DNA from: Candidatus Binatus soli
GTDB taxonomy: Bacteria > Desulfobacterota > Binatia > Binatales > Binataceae
Direction of reading: 5' to 3'
Assembly: GCA_002479255.1 (NCBI GenBank)
Contig: DLMJ01000013.1
Coordinates: forward strand, 62,001-126,000
Length of the DNA stretch: 64,000 nt
Below, one piece after another: positions 46,311 through 54,511 of this stretch. Numbering within the stretch: position 1 is the first letter of the stretch; every line of letters begins with the position of its first letter. The notes beneath the pieces were generated by a model, which was not told the DNA's origin, did not search any database, and saw nothing but the letters and a program-made list of their open reading frames with translations. The translations under genes were made by a program, and so were the position numbers.

Positions 46311-47300
46311 ATGAATCAGTCATCAGCTGGGGTTGAGAAGACGCGTGGACTGCATCGCTTTGCGGTGTTGACCGCGGGCGCCACTTTTTGCCTCATTTTC
46401 GTCGGCGGACTTGTCACCTCGACCGGTTCCGCGCTTGCCGTTCCGGACTGGCCGCTGGCGTTCGGCAAACTCATCCCGGCGTGGGAGGGCGGCATCCGTT
46501 TCGAATTTGGCCATCGCCTGGCTGCCGGAACAGTCGTCGTTCTTACGCTGGTGCTGATGGCGTGGGCATGGCGCACAGAGCCGCGGCGATGGGTCCGCAA
46601 ACTTGTCGTGCTGGCGTTCGGACTGATCGTCGTGCAGGCCGTCCTCGGCGGAATCACGGTGCTGTTCGAGTTGCCGCTGGCGATCGCGGTTGCGCACGCC
46701 GCTACGGCTCAGGCCCTGTTGTGTTTGATGGTCTCGATCGCTATTTTCACCAATCCGCGCTGGAGCGCGACCCCGCACGTCGATGATCCGCCGTCACCAA
46801 TCCCACTGCCTAAACTTGCCGCCGCGATGACCGCCGTCATTTACCTGCAAATTCTGATCGGCGCGGTGATGCGTCACATGAGCGCCGGGCTGGTAATCCC
46901 CGATTTCCCGCTTTCGTTCGGCCATTTGGCGCCGCCGTACTGGGACGAGTACATCGCAATTAATTTTGCGCATCGATGCGGTGCGGTGGTTGTTGCCGCG
47001 ATGGTTTTGTGGACGGTCGCGCGCGTGCTGCGGACGCATCGTCAGGTTGCCGCGCTTCGCCGCCCCGCGCTCGGCTTGTTCCTGCTGCTGGTTATCCAGA
47101 TTTGTCTCGGTGCGATCACGATCTGGAGCGACCGCGCGGTGCTCCCGACGACCAGCCACGTCGCGGTCGGCGCCGCGGTTCTGGCGACCGGCCTGACGCT
47201 GACGCTTCGTGCATATCGCATCCTCGGAGCGCCGCCGCGCGCCCATGCGATCGAGTCGCATGCGGGTTCGAGCGTAGTCGAACGGCAGGTGACCGCGTGA
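46311..47300 (+). CDS. ctaA: Heme A synthase
   Basis: A 329-residue eight-helix membrane protein that oxidises the heme O methyl group to heme A. Four heme-binding histidines are seen in EFGHRLAAG, VAHAATAQA, NFAHRCG and TSHVAVGA. The paired cysteines of the Bacillus-type extracytoplasmic loop are absent: the loop reads TGSALAVPDWPLAFGK, so this is a Cys-free type. It lies 19 bases after subunit I and its stop overlaps the GTG start of the heme O synthase gene. Confidence 0.9.
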   Translation: MNQSSAGVEKTRGLHRFAVLTAGATFCLIFVGGLVTSTGSALAVPDWPLAFGKLIPAWEGGIRFEFGHRLAAGTVVVLTLVLMAWAWRTEPRRWVRKLVVLAFGLIVVQAVLGGITVLFELPLAIAVAHAATAQALLCLMVSIAIFTNPRWSATPHVDDPPSPIPLPKLAAAMTAVIYLQILIGAVMRHMSAGLVIPDFPLSFGHLAPPYWDEYIAINFAHRCGAVVVAAMVLWTVARVLRTHRQVAALRRPALGLFLLLVIQICLGAITIWSDRAVLPTTSHVAVGAAVLATGLTLTLRAYRILGAPPRAHAIESHAGSSVVERQVTA

Positions 47301-48202
47301 ATGCCAAAGTGGCGACCGCTGAATCTGCGCTTACGCTGCCGCGCGGACGCGTCAGCGATTATTTCGAGCTGACCAAGCCGCGCGTGGTTCTGATGGTGCT
47401 GGTCACGACGCTGGCCGGTTTCTATCTGGGTGGGCACACGGGATTCGATGTTGCGCTCGCGCTGAATCTGCTGGCGGGTACGGCGTTGGCGGCCGGCGGG
47501 ACGCTCGCGCTCAATCAGTACGTCGAGCGCGACACCGACGCGATGATGGATCGCACGCGCCATCGTCCGCTGCCCGACATGAGGATGCGCCCGGCCGAGG
47601 CGCTGGTGTTCGGCGTGAGCGCGACGGCCGCCGGCTTCGTTTACCTGATGCTCGCGACGAACCTGCTCTGCGCTGGGGTGGTCGCCGCAATCACGATCAT
47701 TTATCTCGGCGTGTACACTCCGCTGAAGCGATATACCTGGATGTGCAACATCATCGGCGCGGTTCCCGGTGCTCTCCCTCCAGTGGCGGGATGGGTCGCG
47801 GCGCGCGGCGGCCTCGGGTTGGAGCCGATGGTGCTGTTCGCGATCATGTTCCTGTGGCAACTGCCGCATACGTTTGCCGTCGCGCGACTCTTCCGCGCCG
47901 ACTACGCACGCGCCGGCATCCGGCTGCTTCCGCAAGATACTGCGCGCGGCGGAAATCCCTCGAATCCGCTCGTAATTGCGGCAAGCCTCGGACTCGTCGC
48001 GGTGGGAATCGTCCCGACGATGCTTGGCTTCGCTGGAATCCCTTACATGGTAATTGCAACCGCGCTTGGCCTCGGCATGTTGATGTTTGGATTTGCGATG
48101 GTCCGTTCGCCCGGTAATTCGCGGGCCGCGCGCCGGTTGTTGCTCGCGTCGCTGATTTATTTACCCATCGTGTTGCTGGTGCTCGTGCTGGATCGCGCGT
48201 GA
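47297..48202 (+). CDS. ctaB: Protoheme IX farnesyltransferase (heme O synthase)
   Basis: A 301-residue membrane prenyltransferase that adds farnesyl to heme B. The substrate-magnesium motif is NQYVERDTDAMMDRTRHRPL (NxxxDxxxD type) and the second is YTPLKRYTWMCNIIGAVPGA. The GTG start at 47297 overlaps the ctaA stop; a longer open reading starting at 46976 is a shadow of ctaA. It supplies heme O/A for the oxidase. Confidence 0.95.
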   Translation: MNAKVATAESALTLPRGRVSDYFELTKPRVVLMVLVTTLAGFYLGGHTGFDVALALNLLAGTALAAGGTLALNQYVERDTDAMMDRTRHRPLPDMRMRPAEALVFGVSATAAGFVYLMLATNLLCAGVVAAITIIYLGVYTPLKRYTWMCNIIGAVPGALPPVAGWVAARGGLGLEPMVLFAIMFLWQLPHTFAVARLFRADYARAGIRLLPQDTARGGNPSNPLVIAASLGLVAVGIVPTMLGFAGIPYMVIATALGLGMLMFGFAMVRSPGNSRAARRLLLASLIYLPIVLLVLVLDRA

Positions 48203-48333
48203 GTACCGGCATGACCGGCCTGGTGAAACGTGAGGAGCGCAAAGAGGAAATCTGGCGGACGCTCAAGATACTGCTCGGCGTGATAGTCCTGCTGGTAACG
48301 GTCTCGGTCGTGACGATTCTGGTCAAACATTGA
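48199..48333 (+). CDS. 44-residue membrane protein between ctaB and subunit III
   Basis: A short frame read by hand: it begins MSTGMTGLVKREERKEEIW and ends in a single hydrophobic helix followed by LVKH. The GTG start overlaps the ctaB stop (GTGA) and its stop is one base before the subunit III start, so it is translated in the same operon. It resembles the small membrane proteins often found in cox operons, but no family can be assigned. Confidence 0.6.
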   Translation: MSTGMTGLVKREERKEEIWRTLKILLGVIVLLVTVSVVTILVKH

Positions 48334-48334
48334 T

Positions 48335-48958
48335 ATGGCGCCCGGCGTGACAGTAGTGACCCACGATCACTCTGCGGCACACGCCGATCGGTTGGAACCG
48401 TCACTTACGCCGGGAAATCTCGGCAAGCTCGGGATGTGGACGTTCCTGGCCGGCGACGCAATGATTTTCGGCGCCGCAATCGCAGCCTACGGTGCGCTTC
48501 GCATCAACAATCCGAACTGGCCGGTGCCTGCCGACTACCTCGGCATCACCACCCCGGCGGTGATGACGTTCATCTTGATCTGCTCGAGCTTCACGATGGT
48601 CGAGGCGCTGGACGGCGTTCAACACGGCAAGCAGTCGAAGTTCCAAATGTTCATGGCGCTGACCGTCCTCGGCGGGCTCCTGTTCCTTGGGATGCAGGCG
48701 TTTGAGTGGCATCGTTTGATCGCCGAAAAAGGGATGTCGGTCCAGCGCGACCTGTTTGACGCGACCTTCTTCATCCTGACCGGCTTTCACGGCTGTCACG
48801 TTTTCGGCGGCGTGATGTACAACGGCGTGCTGCTGATTCGCGCAATGATGGGCAAGATACCGCAGGCGAAAGCCGGTCTGGTCGAGGTCGCGGGCCTGTA
48901 CTGGCAATTCGTTGGCCTGGTCTGGATTCTGATCTTCACGTTCATCTACCTGATTTAG
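48335..48958 (+). CDS. coxC: Cytochrome c oxidase-type subunit III
   Basis: A 207-residue, five-helix subunit III of the heme-copper oxidase family, ending YLI. Characteristic pieces are LGMWTFLAGDAMIFGAAI, FEWHRLIAEKG and TGFHGCHVFGGVMY, ending GLYWQFVGLVWILIFTFIYL. It stabilises subunit I. Start is ATG 48335, one base after the 44-residue gene. Confidence 0.94.
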   Translation: MAPGVTVVTHDHSAAHADRLEPSLTPGNLGKLGMWTFLAGDAMIFGAAIAAYGALRINNPNWPVPADYLGITTPAVMTFILICSSFTMVEALDGVQHGKQSKFQMFMALTVLGGLLFLGMQAFEWHRLIAEKGMSVQRDLFDATFFILTGFHGCHVFGGVMYNGVLLIRAMMGKIPQAKAGLVEVAGLYWQFVGLVWILIFTFIYLI

Positions 48959-49004
48959 GACGCCGGTTTTCCAACGACAACGGTCCGGAGATGAAATTCA
49001 AGCC

Positions 49005-49403
49005 ATGACGACGCAAGCGGCGATTTCAGGGTACGAGGCCGATCATAGCGGGCCGAACTACATTGCGGTTTTTATCTACCTGGCGATTTTGACCGCGATC
49101 GAGCTCGGCGTGTATGCGATGGGTCTGCCGCAAGCCGTCAAAGTCGGCCTGCTGATCGGGCTGGCGTTCGCAAACGCCGTGCTGGTGGCGATGTACTTCA
49201 TGCATCTGGCGATGGAAAAAAAGGCGCTGGCGCTCATCGCGATAGTTCCGGTAGTGCTGGTCACTTTTCTGTGCTTCATGCTGCTGCCCGATGTGACGAC
49301 GCGGATGTGGACGAAGACCTACCACAAGATCGGGGAGAAGAATCCGGCCGAGATGGAAGAAAATCCGGTCGCGCCGCCGCCCCAGCAAGTCCCGCAGCAT
49401 TGA
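49005..49403 (+). CDS. coxD: Cytochrome c oxidase-type subunit IV
   Basis: A 132-residue protein with three helices typical of bacterial subunit IV: YIAVFIYLAILTAIELGVYA, VGLLIGLAFANAVLVAMYFM and ALIAIVPVVLVTFLCFMLLP, with the conserved FMHLAMEKK after helix 2. It follows subunit III by 46 bases. Confidence 0.88.
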   Translation: MTTQAAISGYEADHSGPNYIAVFIYLAILTAIELGVYAMGLPQAVKVGLLIGLAFANAVLVAMYFMHLAMEKKALALIAIVPVVLVTFLCFMLLPDVTTRMWTKTYHKIGEKNPAEMEENPVAPPPQQVPQH

Positions 49404-49428
49404 AACAGTGAAAAACTTGGCAACCTGA

Positions 49429-49899
49429 TTGGCTTCCTACTATTCACTGGCGCCGCTCAACGCGTTCCTCAATGGATGCGCCACGGTTCTGCTGCTGGCG
49501 GGATTCGTCTTCATCAAGAACGGGTGGGTGCGAGCGCATCGCGTATGCATGCTCGCCGCGATGGGTTTTTCCGCGGCTTTCCTGACCTCATATCTCATCT
49601 ATCACTACAATGTTGGAAACGTGCGCTTCAGCGGCGAAGGATGGGTTCGGTCGCTGTACTTCGCGATTCTGATTCCGCACGTAATCCTGGCGGGTGCCAT
49701 CGTGCCGCTTGTATTCGCGACGATTTGGTTCGCGCTCCGCGGCAATTTCAAGCGCCATCGGCGAATCGCGCGATGGACCTGGCCGCTGTGGATGTACGTG
49801 TCGCTGACCGGAGTGATTGTTTACCTGATGCTGTACCGGATCTACACGCCGATATATCCGCCGACGGCGGCCGCTGTCGCCCAGTCCGCCTCGCGCTGA
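49429..49899 (+). CDS. DUF420 membrane protein of the oxidase operon
   Basis: A 156-residue protein with four or five helices, starting at a TTG. It matches the DUF420 family by HRVCMLAAMGFSAAFLTSYL, YHYNVGNVRFSGEGWVR and HVILAGAIVPLVF and RHRRIARWTWPLWMYVSLTG. Members usually accompany oxidase genes and may help assembly. It is the last gene of the operon and is followed by a dispersed repeat with a terminator-like stem. Confidence 0.85.
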   Translation: MASYYSLAPLNAFLNGCATVLLLAGFVFIKNGWVRAHRVCMLAAMGFSAAFLTSYLIYHYNVGNVRFSGEGWVRSLYFAILIPHVILAGAIVPLVFATIWFALRGNFKRHRRIARWTWPLWMYVSLTGVIVYLMLYRIYTPIYPPTAAAVAQSASR

Positions 49900-50011
49900 A
49901 AAAAAACGGGGCGGTCCGTTCCATGCGAACCGCGCCCACGCCGCGGGCCGCGTTGGGTTTTACTGGTCATGTCACTATGCTAGTCCGCGTCGCTGAAACG
50001 CGAACCGCCCC
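49900..50011 (+). repeat. Dispersed repeat, family 2, copy 1
   Basis: The unit contains GCGCCCACGCCGCGGGCCGC followed by GTTGGGTTTT and then GGTCATGTCACTATGCTAG, ending CGCGTCGCTGAAA. GGGGCGGT at 49908-49915 and ACCGCCCC at 50004-50011 border it as an inverted pair. Related copies are at 54393-54484 and about 56340-56429. The stem CCCACGC/GCGTTGGG plus TTTT could end the oxidase transcript. Confidence 0.8.
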
Positions 50012-50046
50012 AATCTTCTGTCATGCTTCGATTGGACGAATCTGCC

Positions 50047-50655
50047 CTATGCCTTGGCGCTGGGACGGCTCGATACCGCCTGATGCCATCGCCCGAGGTT
50101 CTTCTGATTCTCCTGGACCTTGATTCCGGTCAGCCGGCCGAAATCGATTCCGATCATCGCCGTGATATCCGCAATCGTGTAGCGCGGTCCCGCGATGAAT
50201 TCGCGATCGGCGAGCACCGTGTCGAGCCATTCCAGGCGTTTGACTGCCGCGCTTCGACAGACCTCGCCGTATTCCTTGACTTGCGGGATGCGTCCCTTGA
50301 AGAAATCGCTGGTGTTGCGGAACGCGCTCGCCGTCATCCACAATACCTCGAACTCCATCCGCCGGTTCCACATCTCGACCACGGCCTTGTCCTTTGCGTC
50401 CACGCCCATCAGGCGCGGCTCCGGCTTGGTCTCCTCGAAGTAGCGGCAAATCGCGACCGACTCCGCGATGTGAGTGCCGTCGTCAAGTTCGAGCACCGGC
50501 AGCCCGCCCATCGGATTAATTTTCAGGAACTCGGGCTTGCGATTTTCGCCGGCAGCAATATTGACCTGCTCGTAAGGAACGTTGATGCCTTTTTCCGCGA
50601 GAAAGACGCGCACGCGGCGTGGATTCGGAGCTCCGGTAAAATCGTAAATTTTCAT
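50047..50655 (-). CDS. Glutathione S-transferase-like protein
   Basis: A 202-residue protein with the thioredoxin-like N-terminal domain and helical C-terminal domain of glutathione S-transferases. Segments are KIYDFTGAPNPRRVRVFLAE (with glutathione-site residues), NPMGGLPVLELDDGTHIAES and the C-terminal FIAGPRYTIADITAMIGIDF. The catalytic Ser/Cys/Tyr residue is not certain. It is followed (in transcription) by nothing on this strand and preceded by a membrane-protein gene 71 bases away. Confidence 0.88.
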   Translation of the reverse strand: MKIYDFTGAPNPRRVRVFLAEKGINVPYEQVNIAAGENRKPEFLKINPMGGLPVLELDDGTHIAESVAICRYFEETKPEPRLMGVDAKDKAVVEMWNRRMEFEVLWMTASAFRNTSDFFKGRIPQVKEYGEVCRSAAVKRLEWLDTVLADREFIAGPRYTIADITAMIGIDFGRLTGIKVQENQKNLGRWHQAVSSRPSAKA

Positions 50656-50726
50656 AGTTGCAATTTAAAACTGTGCGCTGTCGCAGTCAACTCCAAAAAA
50701 ATTAATTGCGTTCATTCGCGCGACGC

Positions 50727-51158
50727 TCAGCCGAGCCGCTCGCGATGATAGGCGAGATAGATCGCGGTGCCGATCGAACCGGTCAGCGCGATTGCCAGAT
50801 AGATCACGATGAACGGAATCGGGCGCGGCCCCTCTGGTTGCTGGTACCAGAACAGCACCAGGTTGTAGGGCACGTAAAACGCATAGACGATCGAAAGCGG
50901 GATCACCCACGCTCGCAAGTTCCAGATGCCGTGGGCGTAGATGAGCAATACGACGCCGAACAGCGGACCGAGCACGAGGTTGTGCGCGACGCCATGGAAC
51001 TTGTGACCGAAGACCACCAAGCCGCCTACCGCCGGGTTGTTGGCGAACTGGAGCGCCTTGGTGAAATCGGAGAGTGCGAGGACGACAAACAGCACTGTCA
51101 TCGCAGTGAGGAACCATCCACGCGGCGCGCGCGCGGAATCCGACATTTCATTTGCCAT
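50727..51158 (-). CDS. Four-helix membrane protein of unknown function
   Basis: A 143-residue protein with four hydrophobic helices (for example FLTAMTVLFVVLALSDFTKA and FIVIYLAIALTGSIGTAIYL) and several conserved-looking histidines (FGHKFHGVAHN). It lies six bases from the alpha/beta hydrolase gene, upstream in the same operon. No family is recognised. Confidence 0.65.
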   Translation of the reverse strand: MANEMSDSARAPRGWFLTAMTVLFVVLALSDFTKALQFANNPAVGGLVVFGHKFHGVAHNLVLGPLFGVVLLIYAHGIWNLRAWVIPLSIVYAFYVPYNLVLFWYQQPEGPRPIPFIVIYLAIALTGSIGTAIYLAYHRERLG

Positions 51159-51164
51159 GCGCGG

Positions 51165-51947
51165 TCAACCCTTCAGGAATTTTCGGATGGCGCCCACGAG
51201 CGCCTCCTGCTGCTCGTACATCACCATGTGGCCTGCATTCTTGATTATCTCGAGCTTGCTGTTTTTGATGCGGCTGGTGAATTCCTTCGCATAGGCCGGC
51301 GGGATCAGCTTGTCGTCGTCGCCCCACAAGAGCAGGGTTGGCGCCGCAATGCGATAGGCGCGCTTCTTGAGGCCTCGGTCGGGGATCGGCCACAGAAATT
51401 TGCTGGCCGTCGCAAGCCGCTTCACGCGCTCGACGTACATCGTTTCCAGCGCTTTGAAGTCCGACGGTATCGCGGTCATCATTTGCGCCGCCGGCGAATT
51501 GGGATCGTGGAACAGCAGCCCCGCAATCTCGGTAAGCTGTGCGGCGAAGAAGTCGGGTATCGGCACTTCGTCGATCCAGAAACCGGCCGGCGCTATCAGC
51601 ACAAGCTTGCGGGCCCGATGCACGTCGAACGCCGCGACCTCAGCCGCAATCATCCCGCCCATCGAATGGCCGACGAGGTTGGCGGTCGGGATGCCGAGTT
51701 CGTCCATCAACTCATGATAGAACAGCACCGCGTCTGCTACGTCGTCGATATGCTCGCTGCCCGTGGATTCGCCGTAGCCGGGGAATTGCGGCGCATAGAC
51801 TTTGAAGTGCGCCCCGAGATCTTCAAGAAACGGCTCGACGGGCATCAGTCCACCCGCGCCGTGCAGGTACAGAAGCGGCTCGCCGCTCCCATAAACCTGC
51901 ATCTCGAGCGAGAACTTTCCGTTTAGAAGTTTCTGAGTCGTGTTCAT
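51165..51947 (-). CDS. Alpha/beta hydrolase
   Basis: A 260-residue alpha/beta-hydrolase. The nucleophile elbow is GHSMGGM (Ser), the acid is in LLLWGDDDKLIP and the histidine in KNAGHMVMYEQQEA. HGAGGLMPVEPF forms the oxyanion loop. Its start overlaps the stop of the luciferase-like gene as ATGA, and it is closely followed by the four-helix membrane protein. Likely cleaves an ester or C-C bond in an organic substrate handled by the monooxygenase. Confidence 0.9.
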   Translation of the reverse strand: MNTTQKLLNGKFSLEMQVYGSGEPLLYLHGAGGLMPVEPFLEDLGAHFKVYAPQFPGYGESTGSEHIDDVADAVLFYHELMDELGIPTANLVGHSMGGMIAAEVAAFDVHRARKLVLIAPAGFWIDEVPIPDFFAAQLTEIAGLLFHDPNSPAAQMMTAIPSDFKALETMYVERVKRLATASKFLWPIPDRGLKKRAYRIAAPTLLLWGDDDKLIPPAYAKEFTSRIKNSKLEIIKNAGHMVMYEQQEALVGAIRKFLKG

Positions 51948-53245
51948 TTCGCGCCACGCACCTCCGCCGCACCCGGCGCTGCCGCGCGCGCCTTGCCGTT
52001 GACTTCGGTCTTCTGGAAATGCACGGCGGCCGGCATCGCGATATCATCTTGCGGCATCCGCTTGGGCGACCATTTGTCCTCGAAGTCGGTCCACAGATCG
52101 CGCATGTACGGCATGACCTCGGTGGCGAACAGGGTGGTGCTCTTGCGCACCAGTTCCGGAGGCATCGAGCCGATTTGCATCAGGATCATCAGATGCCCGC
52201 AGTTGAGCGACTTCATCGCCTCGCGCAGACGCTCGCGCACCGTCTTGGGCGAGCCCGCAATCACGTAGCCCTGCTCGATGAAGTCCTTCCACTTGAGACC
52301 TTCACGCCGGATTGCTGCCTGCTCGCCGACCTGGCCGAGCATTCCGGCCTTGATCGTCTTCACCGTGCGATAGCCGGGAGCGTCGGCGAAGCCGTTATAG
52401 ACGTGCAGGCAGCGGTTGTAGAAGTAATCCATATGCGCGGCGTAGTCCTTCTCCGCCTGCTCGTCGGTCTCCGCAACCGCGACGACCTGCGCGAACCCGA
52501 GGCTGTATGGATTCAACTCCTTGTTCTTCTTCGCCATCACTTCCCAGTAGCCGTCGGCGATCTTCTTGCCCGCGATGTACCCGAAGAACGAAAGGAAGCT
52601 GTACTGATAGTCGTGGTCGGCGCAGAAGTCGTAGGTCTCGACCGAGCCTCCCCCCGGAATCCAGACGGGAGGATGCGGCTGCTGGAGCGGTCTTGGCCAC
52701 AGGTTGACGTAGCGCAGCTTGGTATACTTGCCGTTGAACGAGAAGACATCCTTCGCGGTCCACGCCTTGATTATCAGGTCGTGGGCCTCGTAGTACTTCT
52801 CGCGAATCGTGGCCGGGATCTCGCCGTAACAGAAGTTGGTATCCATCGAGGTGCCGACCGGGAATCCCGCGACCAGCCGCCCGCCCGAGATCACGTCGAG
52901 CATCGCGAATTCCTCGGCGACCCGAATCGGCGGATTGTAGAGCGCGATCGAGTTGCCGAGCACGACTAGGCTGGCGTTGCGCGTGCGCCGGCTGAGCGCG
53001 GCCGCCATGATATTGGGCGACGGCATCAGGCCGTACGCGTTCTGATGATGCTCGTTGACGCCCAGCCCGTCGAAGCCCATCGCGTCGGCGTATTCGAGCT
53101 GATCGAGGTAGTCATTGTAGAGCCGATGCCCGACTTTCGGATCGTACAAGTCGCGCGGGATATCGACCCAAACGCTGTGATACTTTTCCTTGAAGTCTTC
53201 AGGCAGGAACCGATACGGCATCAGATGGAACCAGGTAAATTTCAT
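51944..53245 (-). CDS. Luciferase-like (LLM-class) flavin-dependent monooxygenase
   Basis: A 433-residue TIM-barrel oxidoreductase of the bacterial luciferase family. Segments are MKFTWFHLMPYRFLPEDF, GFDGLGVNEHHQNAYGLMPS, the flavin-site VISGGRLVAGFPVGT and VWIPGGGSVETYDF. The ATG at 53245 has AAGGAG upstream; a longer frame to 53329 is non-family sequence. It should use reduced FMN or F420; the substrate is unknown. Together with the coupled alpha/beta hydrolase it resembles degradation gene pairs. Confidence 0.9.
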   Translation of the reverse strand: MKFTWFHLMPYRFLPEDFKEKYHSVWVDIPRDLYDPKVGHRLYNDYLDQLEYADAMGFDGLGVNEHHQNAYGLMPSPNIMAAALSRRTRNASLVVLGNSIALYNPPIRVAEEFAMLDVISGGRLVAGFPVGTSMDTNFCYGEIPATIREKYYEAHDLIIKAWTAKDVFSFNGKYTKLRYVNLWPRPLQQPHPPVWIPGGGSVETYDFCADHDYQYSFLSFFGYIAGKKIADGYWEVMAKKNKELNPYSLGFAQVVAVAETDEQAEKDYAAHMDYFYNRCLHVYNGFADAPGYRTVKTIKAGMLGQVGEQAAIRREGLKWKDFIEQGYVIAGSPKTVRERLREAMKSLNCGHLMILMQIGSMPPELVRKSTTLFATEVMPYMRDLWTDFEDKWSPKRMPQDDIAMPAAVHFQKTEVNGKARAAAPGAAEVRGAK

Positions 53246-53391
53246 AAGCCTTTCTCCTTGGTAGCCGCTGGTCGGATCGCTCCCGTCGCGATTACACGGG
53301 GGGATGGACTGACGGCGACTTTCTCCCAATCTGAATCTTTCGCGATTGCCTGAAAACTGTCAAACGGCGCGGCCGACCCATTGGCACGGGA

Positions 53392-53490
53392 GGCCAGTAT
53401 TAAGAAAGGGAAACACAGCGCGCCCGCGGCAGTGGCCGCGCGCGACAACGGAGCGCGGCCTTAATACTGGGTGCAGGGCTCAGCCCTGCG
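53392..53490 (-). repeat. Dispersed palindromic repeat, family 1, copy C
   Basis: The 17-base palindrome is at 53473-53489 (GCAGGGCTCAGCCCTGC on the plus strand). The unit carries an 11-base inverted pair, CCAGTATTAAG at 53394-53404 and CTTAATACTGG at 53460-53470, and so can fold into a long hairpin. It matches copies A and B. A false start codon lies within it at 53471. Confidence 0.9.
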
Positions 53491-53542
53491 GGATGAACTG
53501 TTCAGCCTTACTGCGTCGCGCCCGGCATGCTACGCGATCGGT

Positions 53543-54235
53543 ATGGACAACAGTCGGGATACCCCACACTCGCCCGACTCGCCCGAAAGCGGACTGCCCG
53601 CGCTTTCGCCGCGCAAGCTTGCGGCGCGCCGTGCCAACGCGAAGAAATGTACCGGGCCGCGCACACCCGAGGGCAAGGCGGTTGCGCGCCTCAACGCCCT
53701 CAAGCACGGTTTCTTCGCGTGCGACGTCGTCAACCCCGAGCTCGACGGCCCCGTTCGCGCCGAGGAATTCAATTCGCTCCTCGACGCTTTGCTCGAAGAG
53801 TTCCAGCCGCAGTCCGTCCGCGAGCGCATCCTGATCGACGAGGTTGCCGCATCCTGCTGGCGGATCCGCCGATTGCTGCGCTACGAATGCCGCGAATCGT
53901 GGGTCGATGAGGATGCTGACCGCCGCCAGAACTCTACTGAGACGCCCAGCGATGCTCTCCTCGCCTCGATGGGTTATGACAACTTCGGCGTCCGTCGGCG
54001 CACTGCTCGCAAGCTGCGGCGCAGCGGACTCGACGCCTTTGTCCTGCCGAGCTATTCGGACGTGGATAAAATCGTCCGCTACGAACGACTCGTAAAGCGC
54101 AACCTGTACCGCGCGCTCTATTTACTCGAGCACTCGCGCGCCGCACGCAATCGTTCGGAACCATCGGACGCAAATCCATCATCACGGCGGTTGCTCAGCC
54201 CCGAGCGAGATTTGCTTGACGAAAATAAATTTTGA
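53543..54235 (+). CDS. Hypothetical protein with ANAxxCTGPRTPEGK motif
   Basis: A protein of 230 residues. It contains RRANAKKCTGPRTPEGKAVA followed by NALKHGFFA, a segment I recall in many hypothetical proteins of acidobacteria and related phyla, often in several copies per genome. The rest is helical and basic. I start it at the ATG at 53543; the frame is open from 53471, but that extension is encoded by repeat copy C. The 3' end reads DENKF and is followed by a 23-base sequence repeated at 10709-10731. The function is unknown. Confidence 0.7.
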   Translation: MDNSRDTPHSPDSPESGLPALSPRKLAARRANAKKCTGPRTPEGKAVARLNALKHGFFACDVVNPELDGPVRAEEFNSLLDALLEEFQPQSVRERILIDEVAASCWRIRRLLRYECRESWVDEDADRRQNSTETPSDALLASMGYDNFGVRRRTARKLRRSGLDAFVLPSYSDVDKIVRYERLVKRNLYRALYLLEHSRAARNRSEPSDANPSSRRLLSPERDLLDENKF

Positions 54236-54315
54236 CGGAACGAAACTACCGATGGGGGCACAGCCTCCGCTGGACCACAACCGGCAGTATGAATTGCAAC
54301 GGTTGACTTGCCGCT

Positions 54316-54511
54316 CAAGGCGCGTAGTGTTCATTGAGATTTGCCCGGGGAAGCCGGTGAGAGACCGGCGCTGCCCCGCAACTGTAAGTTGAGCGTCGCT
54401 GAAAAAAGAATCGCGCCCACGCCGCGGGCCGCGTTGGGTTTTGTTGGTCATGTCACTAAGTTAGTTCGCGTCGCTGAAAAAAAATCGCGGCGCTCGTCGA
54501 GTCAGGCGACC
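54316..54511 (+). promoter_or_regulatory. Cobalamin riboswitch, interrupted
   Basis: The core GGGGAAGCCGGTGAGAGACC (54347-54366) and GCGCTGCCCCGCAACTGTAA (54368-54387) matches the conserved cobalamin aptamer. A B12-box-like AGTCAGGCGACC lies at 54500-54511. Between them the expected GGGAAGG segment is missing and a family 2 dispersed repeat (54393-54484) is present instead. It precedes a tonB gene, a usual regulon member, by 157 bases. Confidence 0.72.
54393..54484 (+). repeat. Dispersed repeat, family 2, copy 2
   Basis: The unit reads CGCGCCCACGCCGCGGGCCG, GTTGGGTTTT, GGTCATGTCACTAAG and ends CGTCGCTGAAAAAAAA. GCGTCGCTGAAAAAA occurs at both ends (54393 and 54468), a 15-base direct repeat bounding about 75 bases. 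It lies inside the cobalamin riboswitch region. Confidence 0.8.

Noticed and set aside
46976..48202. Long ctaB reading frame starting inside ctaA
   Set aside because: The first 107 codons are an out-of-frame shadow of ctaA; family similarity begins at the GTG at 47297.
53471..53542. Upstream start for the TGPRTPEGK gene (beginning MQGSAL)
   Set aside because: This extension is encoded by dispersed repeat copy C; the same peptide arises from the other copies in unrelated contexts, so it is a repeat artefact.
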